A stretch of DNA of 64,000 bases, taken from Burkholderiales bacterium 8X (GTDB lineage Bacteria > Pseudomonadota > Gammaproteobacteria > Burkholderiales > Burkholderiaceae_C). Every line of letters begins with the position of its first letter. Within the stretch, counting starts at the first letter, position 1. The position numbers and the translations under genes are program-made. This document shows, piece after piece, positions 8,943 through 18,474 of the stretch. Below the pieces are notes generated by a model that worked only from the letters and a program-made list of their open reading frames with translations, ran no database searches and was not told the DNA's origin. The stretch spans positions 2,678,424 through 2,742,423 of the forward strand of contig LR732703.1 in the NCBI GenBank assembly GCA_902506565.1, in the 5' to 3' direction.

Positions 8943-8982
8943 TATGACGTGTGATCCGTAGCCAGCAGCGAAGGGCGTGATT

Positions 8983-10074
8983 TTAGAGCGCTTCGGCGAT
9001 GGCTCGGCCGAGATCGCCGGTGGCGGCCTTGCCGCCGATGTCGGGCGTGCGTGGAGCGCCGCTTTGCGGTGCGAGAACCTTCTCGATCGCGCCCAGGATC
9101 GCGTCGTGCGCATCCTTGTGGCCGAGGAACTCCAGCATCATCGCGCCGCACCAGATCTGCCCGATCGGGTTGGCGATTCCCTTGCCGGCAATATCCGGCG
9201 CCGACCCATGCACCGGCTCGAACAAGGAGGGCGTGGTTCGTTCCGGATTGAGGTTGGCGCTCGGCGCGATGCCGATGGTTCCGGTGCAGGCCGGGCCGAG
9301 GTCCGACAGGATGTCGCCGAAGAGGTTGCTGGCCACGACCACGTCGAAATGATCGGGCCGCTGCACGAAATGCGCGGTGAGGATGTCGATGTGGAACTTG
9401 TCGAGGCGGATGTCCGGATAGCCCTTGCTCATGGCTTCGACCCGCTCGTCCCAATACGGCATGGTGATCGCGATGCCGTTCGACTTGGTCGCGCTCGTCA
9501 GGTGCTTCTTGGGACGCGATTGCGCCAGCTCGAACGCGAACTTCAACACCCGATCGACGCCGACCCGCGACATCACGGTCTCCTGCATCACGATCTCTCG
9601 CGGCGTGCCTTCGTACATGCGCCCGCCGATGCTCGAATACTCGCCCTCGGTGTTCTCGCGCACGATGTACATGTCGATCTCGCCCGGTTGGCGCGGGCTG
9701 CCGTCGCGCCTTACCACCGGCGCGATGATGCCGGGCATGAGCCGGGCCGGCCGAAGGTTGATGTACTGGTCGAACTCTCGCCGGAACAAGAGCAGCGAGC
9801 CCCACAAGGACACATGGTCCGCGATCTTCTCGGGCCAGCCGACGGCGCCGAAGTAGATGGCGTCGTGGCCGCCGATCTGATCCTTCCAGTCGTCCGGCAA
9901 CATCTTGCCGTGCTTCTCGCAATAGTCCCAGCTCGAGAAATCGAAATGATCGAAGCGCAGGTCGATGCCGAACTTGCGAGAAGCCGCGTCGAGCACGCGC
10001 AGGCCCTCGGGCATGGTCTCCTTGCCGATGCCGTCGCCGGCGATCACTGCAATTCTTTTTTGAGTGCTGCTCAT
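8983..10074 (-). CDS. Tartrate dehydrogenase / D-malate dehydrogenase family
   Basis: 363-residue member of the isocitrate/isopropylmalate dehydrogenase superfamily, subgroup TtuC/YeaU, which oxidatively decarboxylates D-malate or tartrate with NAD. It starts RIAVIAGDGIGKETMPEGLRVLD. The substrate loop is VSLWGSLLLFRREFDQYINLRP, and MYIVRENTEGEYSSIGG is typical of tartrate rather than isopropylmalate enzymes. Metal-binding aspartates lie in SNLFGDILSDL, and the NAD site includes EPVHGSAPDIAGKGIANPIG. It is the last gene of the leftward uvrC-pgsA-DMT-hydrolase run, only 3 bases after the dehalogenase-like gene. Confidence 0.92.
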   Translation of the reverse strand: MSSTQKRIAVIAGDGIGKETMPEGLRVLDAASRKFGIDLRFDHFDFSSWDYCEKHGKMLPDDWKDQIGGHDAIYFGAVGWPEKIADHVSLWGSLLLFRREFDQYINLRPARLMPGIIAPVVRRDGSPRQPGEIDMYIVRENTEGEYSSIGGRMYEGTPREIVMQETVMSRVGVDRVLKFAFELAQSRPKKHLTSATKSNGIAITMPYWDERVEAMSKGYPDIRLDKFHIDILTAHFVQRPDHFDVVVASNLFGDILSDLGPACTGTIGIAPSANLNPERTTPSLFEPVHGSAPDIAGKGIANPIGQIWCGAMMLEFLGHKDAHDAILGAIEKVLAPQSGAPRTPDIGGKAATGDLGRAIAEAL

Positions 10075-10077
10075 GTC

Positions 10078-10989
10078 TTATTCCTTCGATGGAGTCGTGA
10101 AGAAGGAAAGCGCCTCAGCGAGCAGTTCGCCCGGCGCCTCCTCGGGAATGTAGTGGCCGCACGCGACCGATCGCCCGGATACCTGCAACGCGCGCTCGCG
10201 CCAGAGCCCGAGCACGTCGAACGAGCGGCCGACGGCGCCGTGCTCACCCCACAGGACTCGCAGCGGCTGCGCCAGCTTGCGCCCGGCCGAGACGTCTTCG
10301 CGGTCGTGTTCCAGGTCGATGCTCGCGGACGCCCGATAGTCTTCGCAGATCGAGACCGCCGAGCCCGGCGTGCCGGCGCAGCGTTCGTACTCGGCCAACG
10401 CAAAGGGCGCGAATGCGGCGAGGCCGGCGTGCCGCTTGCCCATGACGCTGCGAACGAAGCGAACCGGATCGGAGTCGATCAATGCCTCCGGCAAGGGTGG
10501 CGGCTGGATCAGGAAGAACCAGTGCCAATACGCGCGTGCAAAAGCGTCGGTGGTGTTCTCGTACATCGAAAGCGTCGGCGCGATGTCGAGCAACATCATC
10601 CGGCTCACGGCGCCGGTGTGATCGGCGGCCAGGCGATGCGCGACGCGGGCGCCGCGGTCATGGGCGAGCACGCCGAAGCGTTCGAATCCGTGTGTTCGCA
10701 TCACGTGCAAGGCGTCGGCAGCCATCTCGCGCTTGCTGTGGTTGAGGTGCAGCGGATCCGCCGGCGGTCGACCCGAATCGCCGTAGCCGCGGAGGTCGAG
10801 TGCGACGACGGTGAAGCGGTCGGACAGCGCGGGCGCGAGGCCGTGCCAGATCGCGTGGGTCTGCGGATGCCCGTGCAGCAGCAAGAGCGGCGGCCCCATG
10901 CCGCCTGCGCGACCATGCAGGCGCACGCCGCCTCGCTCGACGTCGAAGCTTCGGAATCCCGGAAACGCTCGATCCAATGCAGTCGTCAT
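10078..10989 (-). CDS. Haloacetate (fluoroacetate) dehalogenase family alpha/beta hydrolase
   Basis: 303-residue alpha/beta hydrolase in which every landmark of the fluoroacetate dehalogenase FAcD is present at nearly the same number. The nucleophile is Asp111 in HDRGAR, with carboxylate-binding Arg112 and Arg115. The acid is Asp135 in LLDIAP, and the base is His279 in GHYIPEE. The halide pocket His156-Trp157 lies in YWHWFFL, and Tyr218 in CEDYRA. These residues bind fluoride in the Rhodopseudomonas enzyme. Epoxide hydrolases share the Asp nucleophile but usually not the HW pair. The physiological substrate is unproven. It sits between a DMT exporter and tartrate dehydrogenase. Confidence 0.85.
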   Translation of the reverse strand: MTTALDRAFPGFRSFDVERGGVRLHGRAGGMGPPLLLLHGHPQTHAIWHGLAPALSDRFTVVALDLRGYGDSGRPPADPLHLNHSKREMAADALHVMRTHGFERFGVLAHDRGARVAHRLAADHTGAVSRMMLLDIAPTLSMYENTTDAFARAYWHWFFLIQPPPLPEALIDSDPVRFVRSVMGKRHAGLAAFAPFALAEYERCAGTPGSAVSICEDYRASASIDLEHDREDVSAGRKLAQPLRVLWGEHGAVGRSFDVLGLWRERALQVSGRSVACGHYIPEEAPGELLAEALSFFTTPSKE

Positions 10990-11032
10990 GTCTCGGTTGA
11001 CCTCTTCTGGGAGCCGCGGCGTCCGATGCCGG

Positions 11033-11911
11033 CTAGCTTTTCACCACCAACCCGACGCCCACCGCCGTCATCCCGATGCCGATCAGGGTGACCGCCGTGA
11101 CCGGCTCGGCGAACAACAACCACGCGATGACCGCGGTGCATGGCGGTACCAGGTAGAGCAAGCTGGTGACGGCAGTCGCCGATCCGCGCTGGATCAACAA
11201 GTACAGCAGCGAGCTGCCTCCCAGCGACAGCGCCAGCACCGACCAGGCCATCGCGCCGGCCGAGTAGACGTTCCATTGGATGCCGTCGGCTTCGAGCAGC
11301 GCGAAGGGCAACGTGACCGCCAGTGCGGCCGCGATCTGGATGGCGCTCGCACTGCGCACGTCGAGCGGCGCCAGGTAGCGCTTCTGGTACAGGGTACCGG
11401 CCGTGATCGAAACCAGCGCCATCACGGCGAGGCTCATCGACACCGTGGTGACTTCGCCGCCCTGCCCCAGCTTGCGCCAGACCACCAGCACCAGCCCTGC
11501 GAAACCGAGACCGAGGCCGAGCCACTGCCGACGCGTGACCGACGTGCCCGCGAAGATCGAAAGCCAGACGGCAGTCAGCACCGGCTGGATGCTCACGAGC
11601 AAGGCCGTGAGCCCCGAGCCCATGCCAGCCCGCACGGCAGCCCATACGCCGCCCAGGTAGCCGGCCTGCATCAGGATGCCGGTCACCGCGAGATGAGCCC
11701 ACTGCGCGCGACGGGTGGGCCACTCGACCTTGGCAAGTCGGACCCACACGAGGAAACAGATCAGCGAAAGCGCATAGCGCACGGCCAGGAACTTGAGCGG
11801 CGGGGCATAGGGCATGCCGTAGCGCGCGACGATGAAGCCGGTGCTCCAGATCAACACGAACACCGCCGGCATGGCCCGAATCCAGCCCGACTCGCGGGCG
11901 ACCTGCATCAT
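11033..11911 (-). CDS. DMT superfamily (EamA) transporter
   Basis: 292-residue integral membrane protein with about ten membrane helices in two EamA repeats. It begins MMQVARESGWIRAMPAVFVLIWSTGFIVARYGMPYAPPLKFLAVRYALS. The second repeat includes SLLYLVPPCTAVIAWLLFAEPVT, the usual DMT ending. Such proteins export amino acids or other metabolites; the substrate is unknown. The frame is open well upstream into pgsA, but the ATG at 11911 overlaps the pgsA stop in ATGATG, giving translational coupling. Confidence 0.85.
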   Translation of the reverse strand: MMQVARESGWIRAMPAVFVLIWSTGFIVARYGMPYAPPLKFLAVRYALSLICFLVWVRLAKVEWPTRRAQWAHLAVTGILMQAGYLGGVWAAVRAGMGSGLTALLVSIQPVLTAVWLSIFAGTSVTRRQWLGLGLGFAGLVLVVWRKLGQGGEVTTVSMSLAVMALVSITAGTLYQKRYLAPLDVRSASAIQIAAALAVTLPFALLEADGIQWNVYSAGAMAWSVLALSLGGSSLLYLLIQRGSATAVTSLLYLVPPCTAVIAWLLFAEPVTAVTLIGIGMTAVGVGLVVKS

Positions 11912-12498
11912 TTGGCCCGGGCCCGGATCTCGGGAATGGCTTTCTGGAGGTAATACACCATCGACCACACGGTCAGCACGGCCGAGAGCCAGATCAACCA
12001 CTGCCCCCAGAGGCCGGTGTCGATCAGCCCGAACAGGAAGCCGTCGTAGAGCAGGAACGGAATGGCGACCATCTGCACCACCGTCTTGACCTTGCCCAGC
12101 ATGTGGACCGCCACGCTCTTGCCGGCACCGATCTGCGCCATCCATTCGCGCAGCGCGGAGATCGCGATCTCGCGTCCGATGATGATCAAGGCCACGAACA
12201 CGTCGGCCCGATTGAGGTGAACCAGCACCAGGAGCGAGGCACAGACCAGGAACTTGTCGGCCACCGGATCGAGAAAGGCGCCGAAGGCCGAGGTCTGGTT
12301 CAACCTGCGGGCCAGGAAGCCGTCGAGCCAGTCGGTGGCGGCGAAGACGATGAACATGACCGTCGCGAGCAGGTTGCGCGTGGGCTCGGCCATCGGCAGG
12401 TAGAACACACCCACGATCAACGGTATCGCGACGATGCGCGTCCAGGTCATGATCGTCGGCAGGGTCCAGAACATCGGGCGCATTGTGTCACGCGACAT
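11908..12498 (-). CDS. pgsA: CDP-diacylglycerol-glycerol-3-phosphate 3-phosphatidyltransferase
   Basis: 196-residue inner-membrane enzyme making phosphatidylglycerol phosphate, the committed step to phosphatidylglycerol and cardiolipin. The CDP-alcohol phosphotransferase signature D-x2-D-G-x2-A-R-x8-G-x3-D-x3-D is complete (DWLDGFLARRL, then FGAFLDPVADK). Four to five membrane helices are visible. The ATG follows the uvrC TGA without a gap; further ATGs six and nine codons in are alternatives. The uvrC-pgsA order is common in proteobacteria. Confidence 0.95.
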   Translation of the reverse strand: MSRDTMRPMFWTLPTIMTWTRIVAIPLIVGVFYLPMAEPTRNLLATVMFIVFAATDWLDGFLARRLNQTSAFGAFLDPVADKFLVCASLLVLVHLNRADVFVALIIIGREIAISALREWMAQIGAGKSVAVHMLGKVKTVVQMVAIPFLLYDGFLFGLIDTGLWGQWLIWLSAVLTVWSMVYYLQKAIPEIRARAK

Positions 12499-14496
12499 TC
12501 AGTGCAGCGCGCGGTAGATCTCCTCGGCCAGGTCGAGGGCAATGCCTTCGACCGACGCGATGTCCTCCACGCTGGCCGCCGCCACCCCGCGGATGCCGCC
12601 GAATCGTTGCAAAAGACGAGCCCTCCGCTTCGGTCCGATGCCGGGGATGTCTTCGAGCTGGCTGCTGCCCACGCGCACCTTGGCGCGCTTGGCCCGCATG
12701 CCGGTGATGGCGAAACGGTGCGCCTCGTCGCGGATCTGGGCCACCAGCATCAACGCTGCGGAATCGCGGCCGAGATAGACCTTCTCGCGGCCGTCGGCAA
12801 ACACCAGCTCCTCGAGGCCGACCTTGCGGCCCTCGCCCTTCTCGACGCCGACGATCAGCGACAAGGGCAGCCCGAGTTCGCTGAACACTTCCCGCGCCAT
12901 CGATACCTGGCCCTTGCCGCCATCCACCAGCACCAGGTCGGGCATTCGAGCCGCCCGGGTGCCGGGCTTGGCATCGCTGCCGACGCCGGCCGCATCGCCC
13001 GCCGGTGGCGCATCGACCTCCGCGGCCATGGCCTCGGCCAGCTTGCCGTAGCGGCGTTGCAGCACCTGGCGCATCGCGGCGTAGTCGTCGCCCGGCGTGA
13101 TGCCCTCGATGTTGTAGCGCCGATATTCCCGGTTCTGCATCGCATGACGCTCGAACACCACGCAGGAAGCCTGCGTCGCCTCGCCAGCCGTGTGCGAAAT
13201 GTCGAAGCATTCGACCCGGAAGTTGTCGAGGTCGTCCGGCGCCAGTTCGAGCGCGTCGACCAGCGCTCGGGTGCGCGCCTGCTGCGAGCCTTCTTCGGCC
13301 AGCAGCCGGGCCAACTGAAGGGCGGCGTTCTTTTCGGCCATTTCGAGCCAGTGCCGCCGTTGCGCCCGGGGCTGGAACACCGCGGTGATCCGGCTCCCCG
13401 CCTGCTGGGAGATGGCTTCGATCAGCTCGCGCCCGACCAGCTCGCTCATCACCAGCGTGGAGGGAACAGGCACGTCGATGTAGTGCTGCGCGATGAAGGC
13501 TTCGAGCACCTGGACCTCGACCGAACGCTGCATCGGTTCGGCGCCCTCGGCAGTCGGCTCGCCGGCGGATTCGACATTCGGGTCGAGTTCGGCCTCGCGC
13601 TCGCCCCGGTACATCTGCGTCGCATCCTCGACATGCACCGGGAAATACGGCCGGTCGCCCAGGTGTCGCCCGCCGCGAACCATCGCGAGGTTCACGCAGG
13701 CCCTGCCGCCCTGCACCTTGACGGCGAGGATGTCGACATCCTTGTCCGATGCGATCTCGATCGATTGCTGATGCAGCACGCGCGACAGGGCCGACATCTG
13801 GTTGCGCAGTTCGGCCGCCTGCTCGAACTCGAGCCGCTCGGCATGCCGGCTCATGCGGCCTTCAAGCTGCGCCAGCACGGCCTGGGTATCGCCCATCAGG
13901 AAAGCCTCGGCATTGCTCACGTCCTGTGCATAGGCCTCGGGCGTGATGTGCCCGACGCACGGACCGGTGCAGCGCTTGATCTGGTACAGCAGGCACGGCC
14001 GCGTGCGATTGCTGTAGACCGTGTCCTCGCAAGTGCGCAGCTTGAACACCTTCTGCAGCAGCTGGATCGACTCCTTGACCGCCCAGGCACTCGGATAGGG
14101 CCCGAAATACCGATGCTTGCGATCCACCGCGCCGCGGTAGTAGGCCAGCCTCGGAAAGGTGTGCGAGGCGATCTTGAGGTAGGGGTAGCTCTTGTCGTCC
14201 CTGAAGAGGATGTTGTAGCGCGGCTTGAGCGACTTGATCAGGTTGTTCTCGAGCAGCAGGGCCTCGGCCTCGGAGCGCACCACGGTGGTCTCCATGCGCG
14301 CGATCTTGGAGATCATGTGCCCGATGCGCGTGCCGCCATGGTTCTTCTGGAAGTAGCTGGCCACCCGCTTCTTGAGGTTGCGCGCCTTCCCCACGTACAG
14401 CACGCCGCCGGCGGAATCGAAATATCGGTAGACGCCCGGCAACTGCGGCAGGGCGGCCACTTCGCTGAGCAATTGGTCGGAGTGCGATTCGGACAT
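12499..14496 (-). CDS. uvrC: Excinuclease ABC subunit C
   Basis: 665-residue nucleotide-excision-repair endonuclease that makes both incisions around the lesion with UvrB. The N-terminal GIY-YIG domain ([27 protein letters not shown]) makes the 3' cut. A cysteine-containing central part ([15 protein letters not shown]) is followed by a UVR domain ([20 protein letters not shown]). The RNase-H-like domain has [23 protein letters not shown] and [14 protein letters not shown]. Two C-terminal helix-hairpin-helix motifs end with [21 protein letters not shown]. It is the first gene of a leftward run reaching the tartrate dehydrogenase at 8983. Confidence 0.97.
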   Translation of the reverse strand: MSESHSDQLLSEVAALPQLPGVYRYFDSAGGVLYVGKARNLKKRVASYFQKNHGGTRIGHMISKIARMETTVVRSEAEALLLENNLIKSLKPRYNILFRDDKSYPYLKIASHTFPRLAYYRGAVDRKHRYFGPYPSAWAVKESIQLLQKVFKLRTCEDTVYSNRTRPCLLYQIKRCTGPCVGHITPEAYAQDVSNAEAFLMGDTQAVLAQLEGRMSRHAERLEFEQAAELRNQMSALSRVLHQQSIEIASDKDVDILAVKVQGGRACVNLAMVRGGRHLGDRPYFPVHVEDATQMYRGEREAELDPNVESAGEPTAEGAEPMQRSVEVQVLEAFIAQHYIDVPVPSTLVMSELVGRELIEAISQQAGSRITAVFQPRAQRRHWLEMAEKNAALQLARLLAEEGSQQARTRALVDALELAPDDLDNFRVECFDISHTAGEATQASCVVFERHAMQNREYRRYNIEGITPGDDYAAMRQVLQRRYGKLAEAMAAEVDAPPAGDAAGVGSDAKPGTRAARMPDLVLVDGGKGQVSMAREVFSELGLPLSLIVGVEKGEGRKVGLEELVFADGREKVYLGRDSAALMLVAQIRDEAHRFAITGMRAKRAKVRVGSSQLEDIPGIGPKRRARLLQRFGGIRGVAAASVEDIASVEGIALDLAEEIYRALH

Positions 14497-14558
14497 CGGC
14501 GCGTATTGTGGCGGCTGCGGTGGCTCCTGCCCGGGTGCCGCCTGTAGAGTACCCAGTC

Positions 14559-15626
14559 ATGCGCTGGGACGTTTTCTGCAAGGTCATCGACAACCACGGC
14601 GATCTCGGCGTCTGCTGGCGTCTTGCCTGCGATCTGGCCGCGCGGGGCGAGCAGGCGAGACTCTGGATCGACGACGCTTCGGCGCTCGCCTGGATGGCGC
14701 CGCGGGGCCGCGAGGGCGTCGAGGTGATCGACTGGTCGAATCCGGAGGCGGTCGGCGAGGCCGTTGCTCGAGCGGCGCCCGACATCCTGGTGGAAGCTTT
14801 CGGCTGCGATCCGGAACCTGCGCTGCTCGCCCGGTTCGCAGATGCCCACCGAGACGCATCGACCGGCGTCTGGATCAATCTCGAGTATCTGTCCGCAGAG
14901 CCGTACGTCGAGCGGCTGCACGGATTGCCCTCCCCCGTGTTCAAGGGGCCCGGCGCCGGCCGACCCAAGTATTTCTTCTATCCCGGCTTCACCGATCGCA
15001 CCGGCGGACTGCTCAGGGAGCCGGGCTTGCCAGGGCAGCGGGCTGCCTTCGATCGAACGCCGTGGCTGGCGGCTCGCGGCATTCCCTTGGGTGACGAGCG
15101 ACTGGTCAGCTTGTTCTGCTATGAGCCACCGGCCTTGGAGTCGCTGCTGCACCGTTTGCGCGAAGGTTCGCGACCGACGCGGCTCTTGGTGACAGCCGGA
15201 CGCGCCACCGCGGCGCTGCCGCCCGGAACGCCCGAAGTCGGCGCTTTGAAAATCACGTGGCTTCCTTACCTGTCCCAGGTGGACTACGACCATTTGCTGT
15301 GGTCCTGCGACCTCAATTTCGTCCGCGGGGAGGATTCGTGGGTGCGCGCCTTCTGGGCGGGCGCTCCGTTCGTCTGGCAGATCTATCCGCAGGACGATGA
15401 CGCCCATCACGTGAAGCTGGAGGCATTCATGGATTGGATGAGGCCTCCCGTCGAGTGGCGCCGGGCCCATCGGGTCTGGAACGGAATGCAGGCTGGCGAG
15501 ATGCCGGCGCTGGACGAAGCCACTTTGGACCACGCGACTCGGGCAACCCGGGATGCTCGGCAAGACCTGCTGGGGCAACAGGACCTGACCAGCCGGCTGA
15601 TGCAATTTGTCCGGCAAAAACAGTAA
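14559..15626 (+). CDS. earP: EF-P arginine rhamnosyltransferase EarP
   Basis: 355-residue GT-B inverting glycosyltransferase that transfers rhamnose from TDP-rhamnose to an arginine of elongation factor P. The ATG at 14559 gives MRWDVFCKVIDNHGDLGVCWRLA, the conserved EarP start including the catalytic aspartate; the frame is open further upstream. The C-terminal half has NFVRGEDSWVRAFWAGAPFVWQIYPQ, the nucleotide-sugar site. It lies 117 bases upstream of efp in the same direction, the usual earP-efp pair. EF-P in this window carries Arg32 rather than Lys, which fits this modification route. Confidence 0.94.
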   Translation: MRWDVFCKVIDNHGDLGVCWRLACDLAARGEQARLWIDDASALAWMAPRGREGVEVIDWSNPEAVGEAVARAAPDILVEAFGCDPEPALLARFADAHRDASTGVWINLEYLSAEPYVERLHGLPSPVFKGPGAGRPKYFFYPGFTDRTGGLLREPGLPGQRAAFDRTPWLAARGIPLGDERLVSLFCYEPPALESLLHRLREGSRPTRLLVTAGRATAALPPGTPEVGALKITWLPYLSQVDYDHLLWSCDLNFVRGEDSWVRAFWAGAPFVWQIYPQDDDAHHVKLEAFMDWMRPPVEWRRAHRVWNGMQAGEMPALDEATLDHATRATRDARQDLLGQQDLTSRLMQFVRQKQ

Positions 15627-15743
15627 AATCGCGGGCTTTGCGGATTCTCGAGCCCGGGCCGTGACCCGAAAAAGGCTTTTCCGCCGAACCCGCCGCGGTG
15701 CGATTCAGCAACGAGCGGCCAACCTCAGAGACCCTGACTCCTT

Positions 15744-16298
15744 ATGAAGATCGCTCAAGAAATCCGCGCCGGCAACGTCATCATGCACGGCAAGGACCCG
15801 ATGGTCGTCCTCAAGACCGAATACAGCCGCGGTGGCCGCAATTCAGCCACCGTCCGCATGAAGATGAAAAGCCTGATCGCGAACTTCAACACCGAAGTCG
15901 TGTTCAAGGCCGACGACAAGATCGACCAGATCGTCCTCGAGAAGAAGGAATGCACGTACTCGTACTTCGCCGATCCCATGTACGTCTGCATGGACAGCGA
16001 GTACAACCAGTACGAAGTCGAAGCCGAGAACATGGGCGATGCGCTCAACTACCTGGAAGACGGCATGGCCGTCGAAGTCGTCTTCTACGAAGGCAAGGCC
16101 ATTTCGGTCGAATTGCCGACCAGCGTAGAGCGCGAAATCACCTGGACGGAGCCCGCCGTCAAAGGCGATACCTCCGGCAAGGTGATGAAGCCCGCCAAGA
16201 TTTCCACCGGCTTCGACGTCGGCGTTCCGCTATTCGTCGCGCAAGGCGACAAGATCGAAATCGACACGCGCACGGGTGAATACCGCAAGCGCGTCTGA
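15744..16298 (+). CDS. efp: Elongation factor P (Arg32 type)
   Basis: 184-residue translation factor that rescues ribosomes stalled on polyproline. It begins [27 protein letters not shown]. The tip of the first domain reads [13 protein letters not shown], with Arg at position 32, the residue rhamnosylated by EarP in Pseudomonas, Shewanella and Neisseria. The KOW-like first domain and two OB domains have normal length, ending [14 protein letters not shown]. Gene order earP-efp supports co-evolution. A terminator follows at 16345. Confidence 0.97.
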   Translation: MKIAQEIRAGNVIMHGKDPMVVLKTEYSRGGRNSATVRMKMKSLIANFNTEVVFKADDKIDQIVLEKKECTYSYFADPMYVCMDSEYNQYEVEAENMGDALNYLEDGMAVEVVFYEGKAISVELPTSVEREITWTEPAVKGDTSGKVMKPAKISTGFDVGVPLFVAQGDKIEIDTRTGEYRKRV

Positions 16299-16344
16299 TG
16301 GGTCCAGGCCCAAGGCAAGACCTTGCGAGCGCGACCTCCCAGTT

Positions 16345-16370
16345 AAAAAGGCTCCATCCGGGGCCTTTTT
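16345..16370 (+). terminator. Terminator after efp
   Basis: AAAAAGGCTCC and GGGGCCTTTTT pair around an ATCC loop with one T-G wobble, and the stem ends in TTTTT. Confidence 0.75.
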
Positions 16371-16429
16371 CTATGGGCCCTGCTGACATCGCACCACGCT
16401 TCATTCACCTTTCAGCTCAAATCGATTCC

Positions 16430-17302
16430 ATGGCCACCAGCCCTCGCACCCACGACCTTCACAACAAGCGCCTGGCCGATGCCTGGGCGACCCTGCAGGC
16501 CCATTCCGACACGGGGTTGCCGCTCAACCCGGACCCTTCGCGCCTCGCCTTCGCCGACCCCGAATTCCTGCTCCGGCGCGAAACACGTGGTCTTCGCATG
16601 CAGCTCGAGCTGATGAAGCCCGATATCGAGATGCGAGCCCACGGCATCGAGAACACCATCGTGGTCTTCGGCAGCGCCCGGGTCCGCAGCGAAGAAGAAT
16701 CCGCAGCGCTCGTTGCGGAGGCCGAGGCCGCCGGCGACGAAGCGCTGGCAGAGCGCCGGCGCCGCCTGGCGCGCAGTTCGCACTACTACGAAAAAGCGCG
16801 CGCCTTCAGCAAGCTGGTGGCCGAGTACAGCACCGACAAGCAACCCGCGGACAAGCTGTTCGTCTGCACCGGCGGCGGCCCCGGCATCATGCAAGCCGCG
16901 AACCGCGGCGCCTACGAAGGAGGCGGCCTGTCGGTCGGTCTGGCGATCGCGCTGCCGATGGAGGAAGAAGCCAACCCCTACGTCACGCCGGCGCTCAGCT
17001 TCAAGTTCCACTACTTCGCCATTCGCAAGATGCACTTCATGATGCGTGCGAAGGCCCTGGTCGCGTTTCCGGGCGGCTTCGGGACGCTGGACGAGTTGTT
17101 CGAGGTGATCACCCTGGTCCAGACCCGCAAGGCGAAGCCGGTGCCGATCGTCCTGTTCGGTTCGGACTACTGGCGCAAGCTGATCGATTTCGACTTCCTG
17201 GCGGACCAAGGCGTGATCTCACCCGAAGACATCAAGCTCGTCGAATACGTCGACGCGCCGCAGGACGCCTGGGATTCGATCCGCCGTTTCTACGAGTTGT
17301 GA
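16430..17302 (+). CDS. LOG-family (TIGR00730-like) nucleoside-monophosphate phosphoribohydrolase
   Basis: 290-residue protein of the lysine-decarboxylase-like/LOG superfamily. The ribose-phosphate-binding motifs are both present: TGGGPGIMQAANRGAYEGGG and AFPGGFGTLDELFEVITLVQT (PGGxGTxxE). The family cleaves AMP or cytokinin nucleotides to base and ribose 5-phosphate. This longer form has about 100 residues before the core. The ATG at 16430 (MATSPRTHDLHNK) is chosen because the longer open frame runs through the efp terminator. Its last 13 bases overlap the convergent MFS gene. Physiological role unknown. Confidence 0.85.
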   Translation: MATSPRTHDLHNKRLADAWATLQAHSDTGLPLNPDPSRLAFADPEFLLRRETRGLRMQLELMKPDIEMRAHGIENTIVVFGSARVRSEEESAALVAEAEAAGDEALAERRRRLARSSHYYEKARAFSKLVAEYSTDKQPADKLFVCTGGGPGIMQAANRGAYEGGGLSVGLAIALPMEEEANPYVTPALSFKFHYFAIRKMHFMMRAKALVAFPGGFGTLDELFEVITLVQTRKAKPVPIVLFGSDYWRKLIDFDFLADQGVISPEDIKLVEYVDAPQDAWDSIRRFYEL

Positions 17303-18474
17303 ACCTCCGGCGGCGGCGCCTGCAGACCCCAGACCGCGCGAGTGCCCGCTGCCACCACCCCGCCCACCAGCCAGAACACGCCGGCAACGCCGATCAACGC
17401 GCCAGCCGCTCCGAACAGCATCGGCATCGCGACGCTGGACGCATTGAGCGTCATCACCCGCAGACCCAGCGCCTCCCCGTGCCTCGCATGCGGCGTGATC
17501 TGGTGCAGCATGCTCATGACCATCGGCTGCACCGCGCCGAGCGCGATCCCGAGCATCACCGAACAAGCGCCCATGCCGAGCGCGCTGCCCATCAAGGGAT
17601 AGATCGCGAAGACCGCCGCGGTGATCACGTTCGATGCGGTGATCACCCCGCGTTCGCTGAAGCGCGATGCCACCAGTGGCAGCAGGACGCGAATACCGGC
17701 TGCGGCCACGGCGAATGCGCCGAGCAGCGTGCCGATGGTCGAGGCGCTCAACCCTCGCTCGTGGCCGAGGATCGGCAGCACGAAGGTATGCACATCCCAC
17801 GATGCCGATTGCAGCCAGTTGACGAAAAGCAGTCGGCGAAACATCGGCTGCGAGAGCAGATCCCAAGCCCGCGGCCTGGCCGTGCCGGGCGGCAGCACCA
17901 CCGCCCCGAGCTCGTGGGTTTGTCGTGCCAGCAGCCAGCAGAGGATCGGCAGCAGCGCCAGCAGCGCGAAGGCGATCCGGTAGCCGGGCAAGTCGCCGGG
18001 ACTCGCGCCGGCGTGGTCGATGAGCAGTCCCGCCGCAAAGGGGCCGACGAAGTTGGCGGCGGCAGGTGCAATGGCCAGCCAGCTGAAGACCTGCTTGAGT
18101 TCGGTCGGGTTCGCCGCTGCCCGGCCGACGTGCCGCTGCAGCGCGATCACCGCCACACCGGTCGCACCGCCAGTCAACAGCGCCGCCAGGCACAGCACCG
18201 GAAACACGGGAAGTGCCGCGGCGGAGGCGGCGCCCACCGAAGCCGAGATGACCGCCAGCCGAAGCGGCGCGCGCAAGCCGCGCCGGTCGGCATAGCGGCC
18301 GGCCGGCAGCGCCAGGAACACTTGCGTCAGCGCGAACAAGGCGAGCAACACGCCGACCGCCGCCGCGCTGTAGCCTTCGCGCAGCGCCAGGAGCGGCGCC
18401 GCCAGGCGGGTGCCGGTCATCGCCGCATGAAGAAAGACTTGCGCCAGGATCAGGCGCAGCAAGGCCGCGTTCAC
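17290..18474 (-). CDS. Major facilitator superfamily transporter
   Basis: 394-residue membrane protein with about twelve hydrophobic helices and the MFS loop signature after helix 2 (LALPAGRYADRRGLRAPLRLA). A second-half copy lies near VASRFSERGVITASN. Substrate cannot be told; the profile is that of drug or metabolite efflux proteins. It starts with GTG, which overlaps the rmuC stop codon in GTGA. Its stop lies inside the 3' end of the convergent LOG gene. Confidence 0.82.
   Translation of the reverse strand: MNAALLRLILAQVFLHAAMTGTRLAAPLLALREGYSAAAVGVLLALFALTQVFLALPAGRYADRRGLRAPLRLAVISASVGAASAAALPVFPVLCLAALLTGGATGVAVIALQRHVGRAAANPTELKQVFSWLAIAPAAANFVGPFAAGLLIDHAGASPGDLPGYRIAFALLALLPILCWLLARQTHELGAVVLPPGTARPRAWDLLSQPMFRRLLFVNWLQSASWDVHTFVLPILGHERGLSASTIGTLLGAFAVAAAGIRVLLPLVASRFSERGVITASNVITAAVFAIYPLMGSALGMGACSVMLGIALGAVQPMVMSMLHQITPHARHGEALGLRVMTLNASSVAMPMLFGAAGALIGVAGVFWLVGGVVAAGTRAVWGLQAPPPEVHNS

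Noticed and set aside
12103..14547. 814-codon open frame on the plus strand opposite uvrC and pgsA
   Set aside because: It is antisense to two certain genes, and its protein has no recognisable domain and typical antisense composition.
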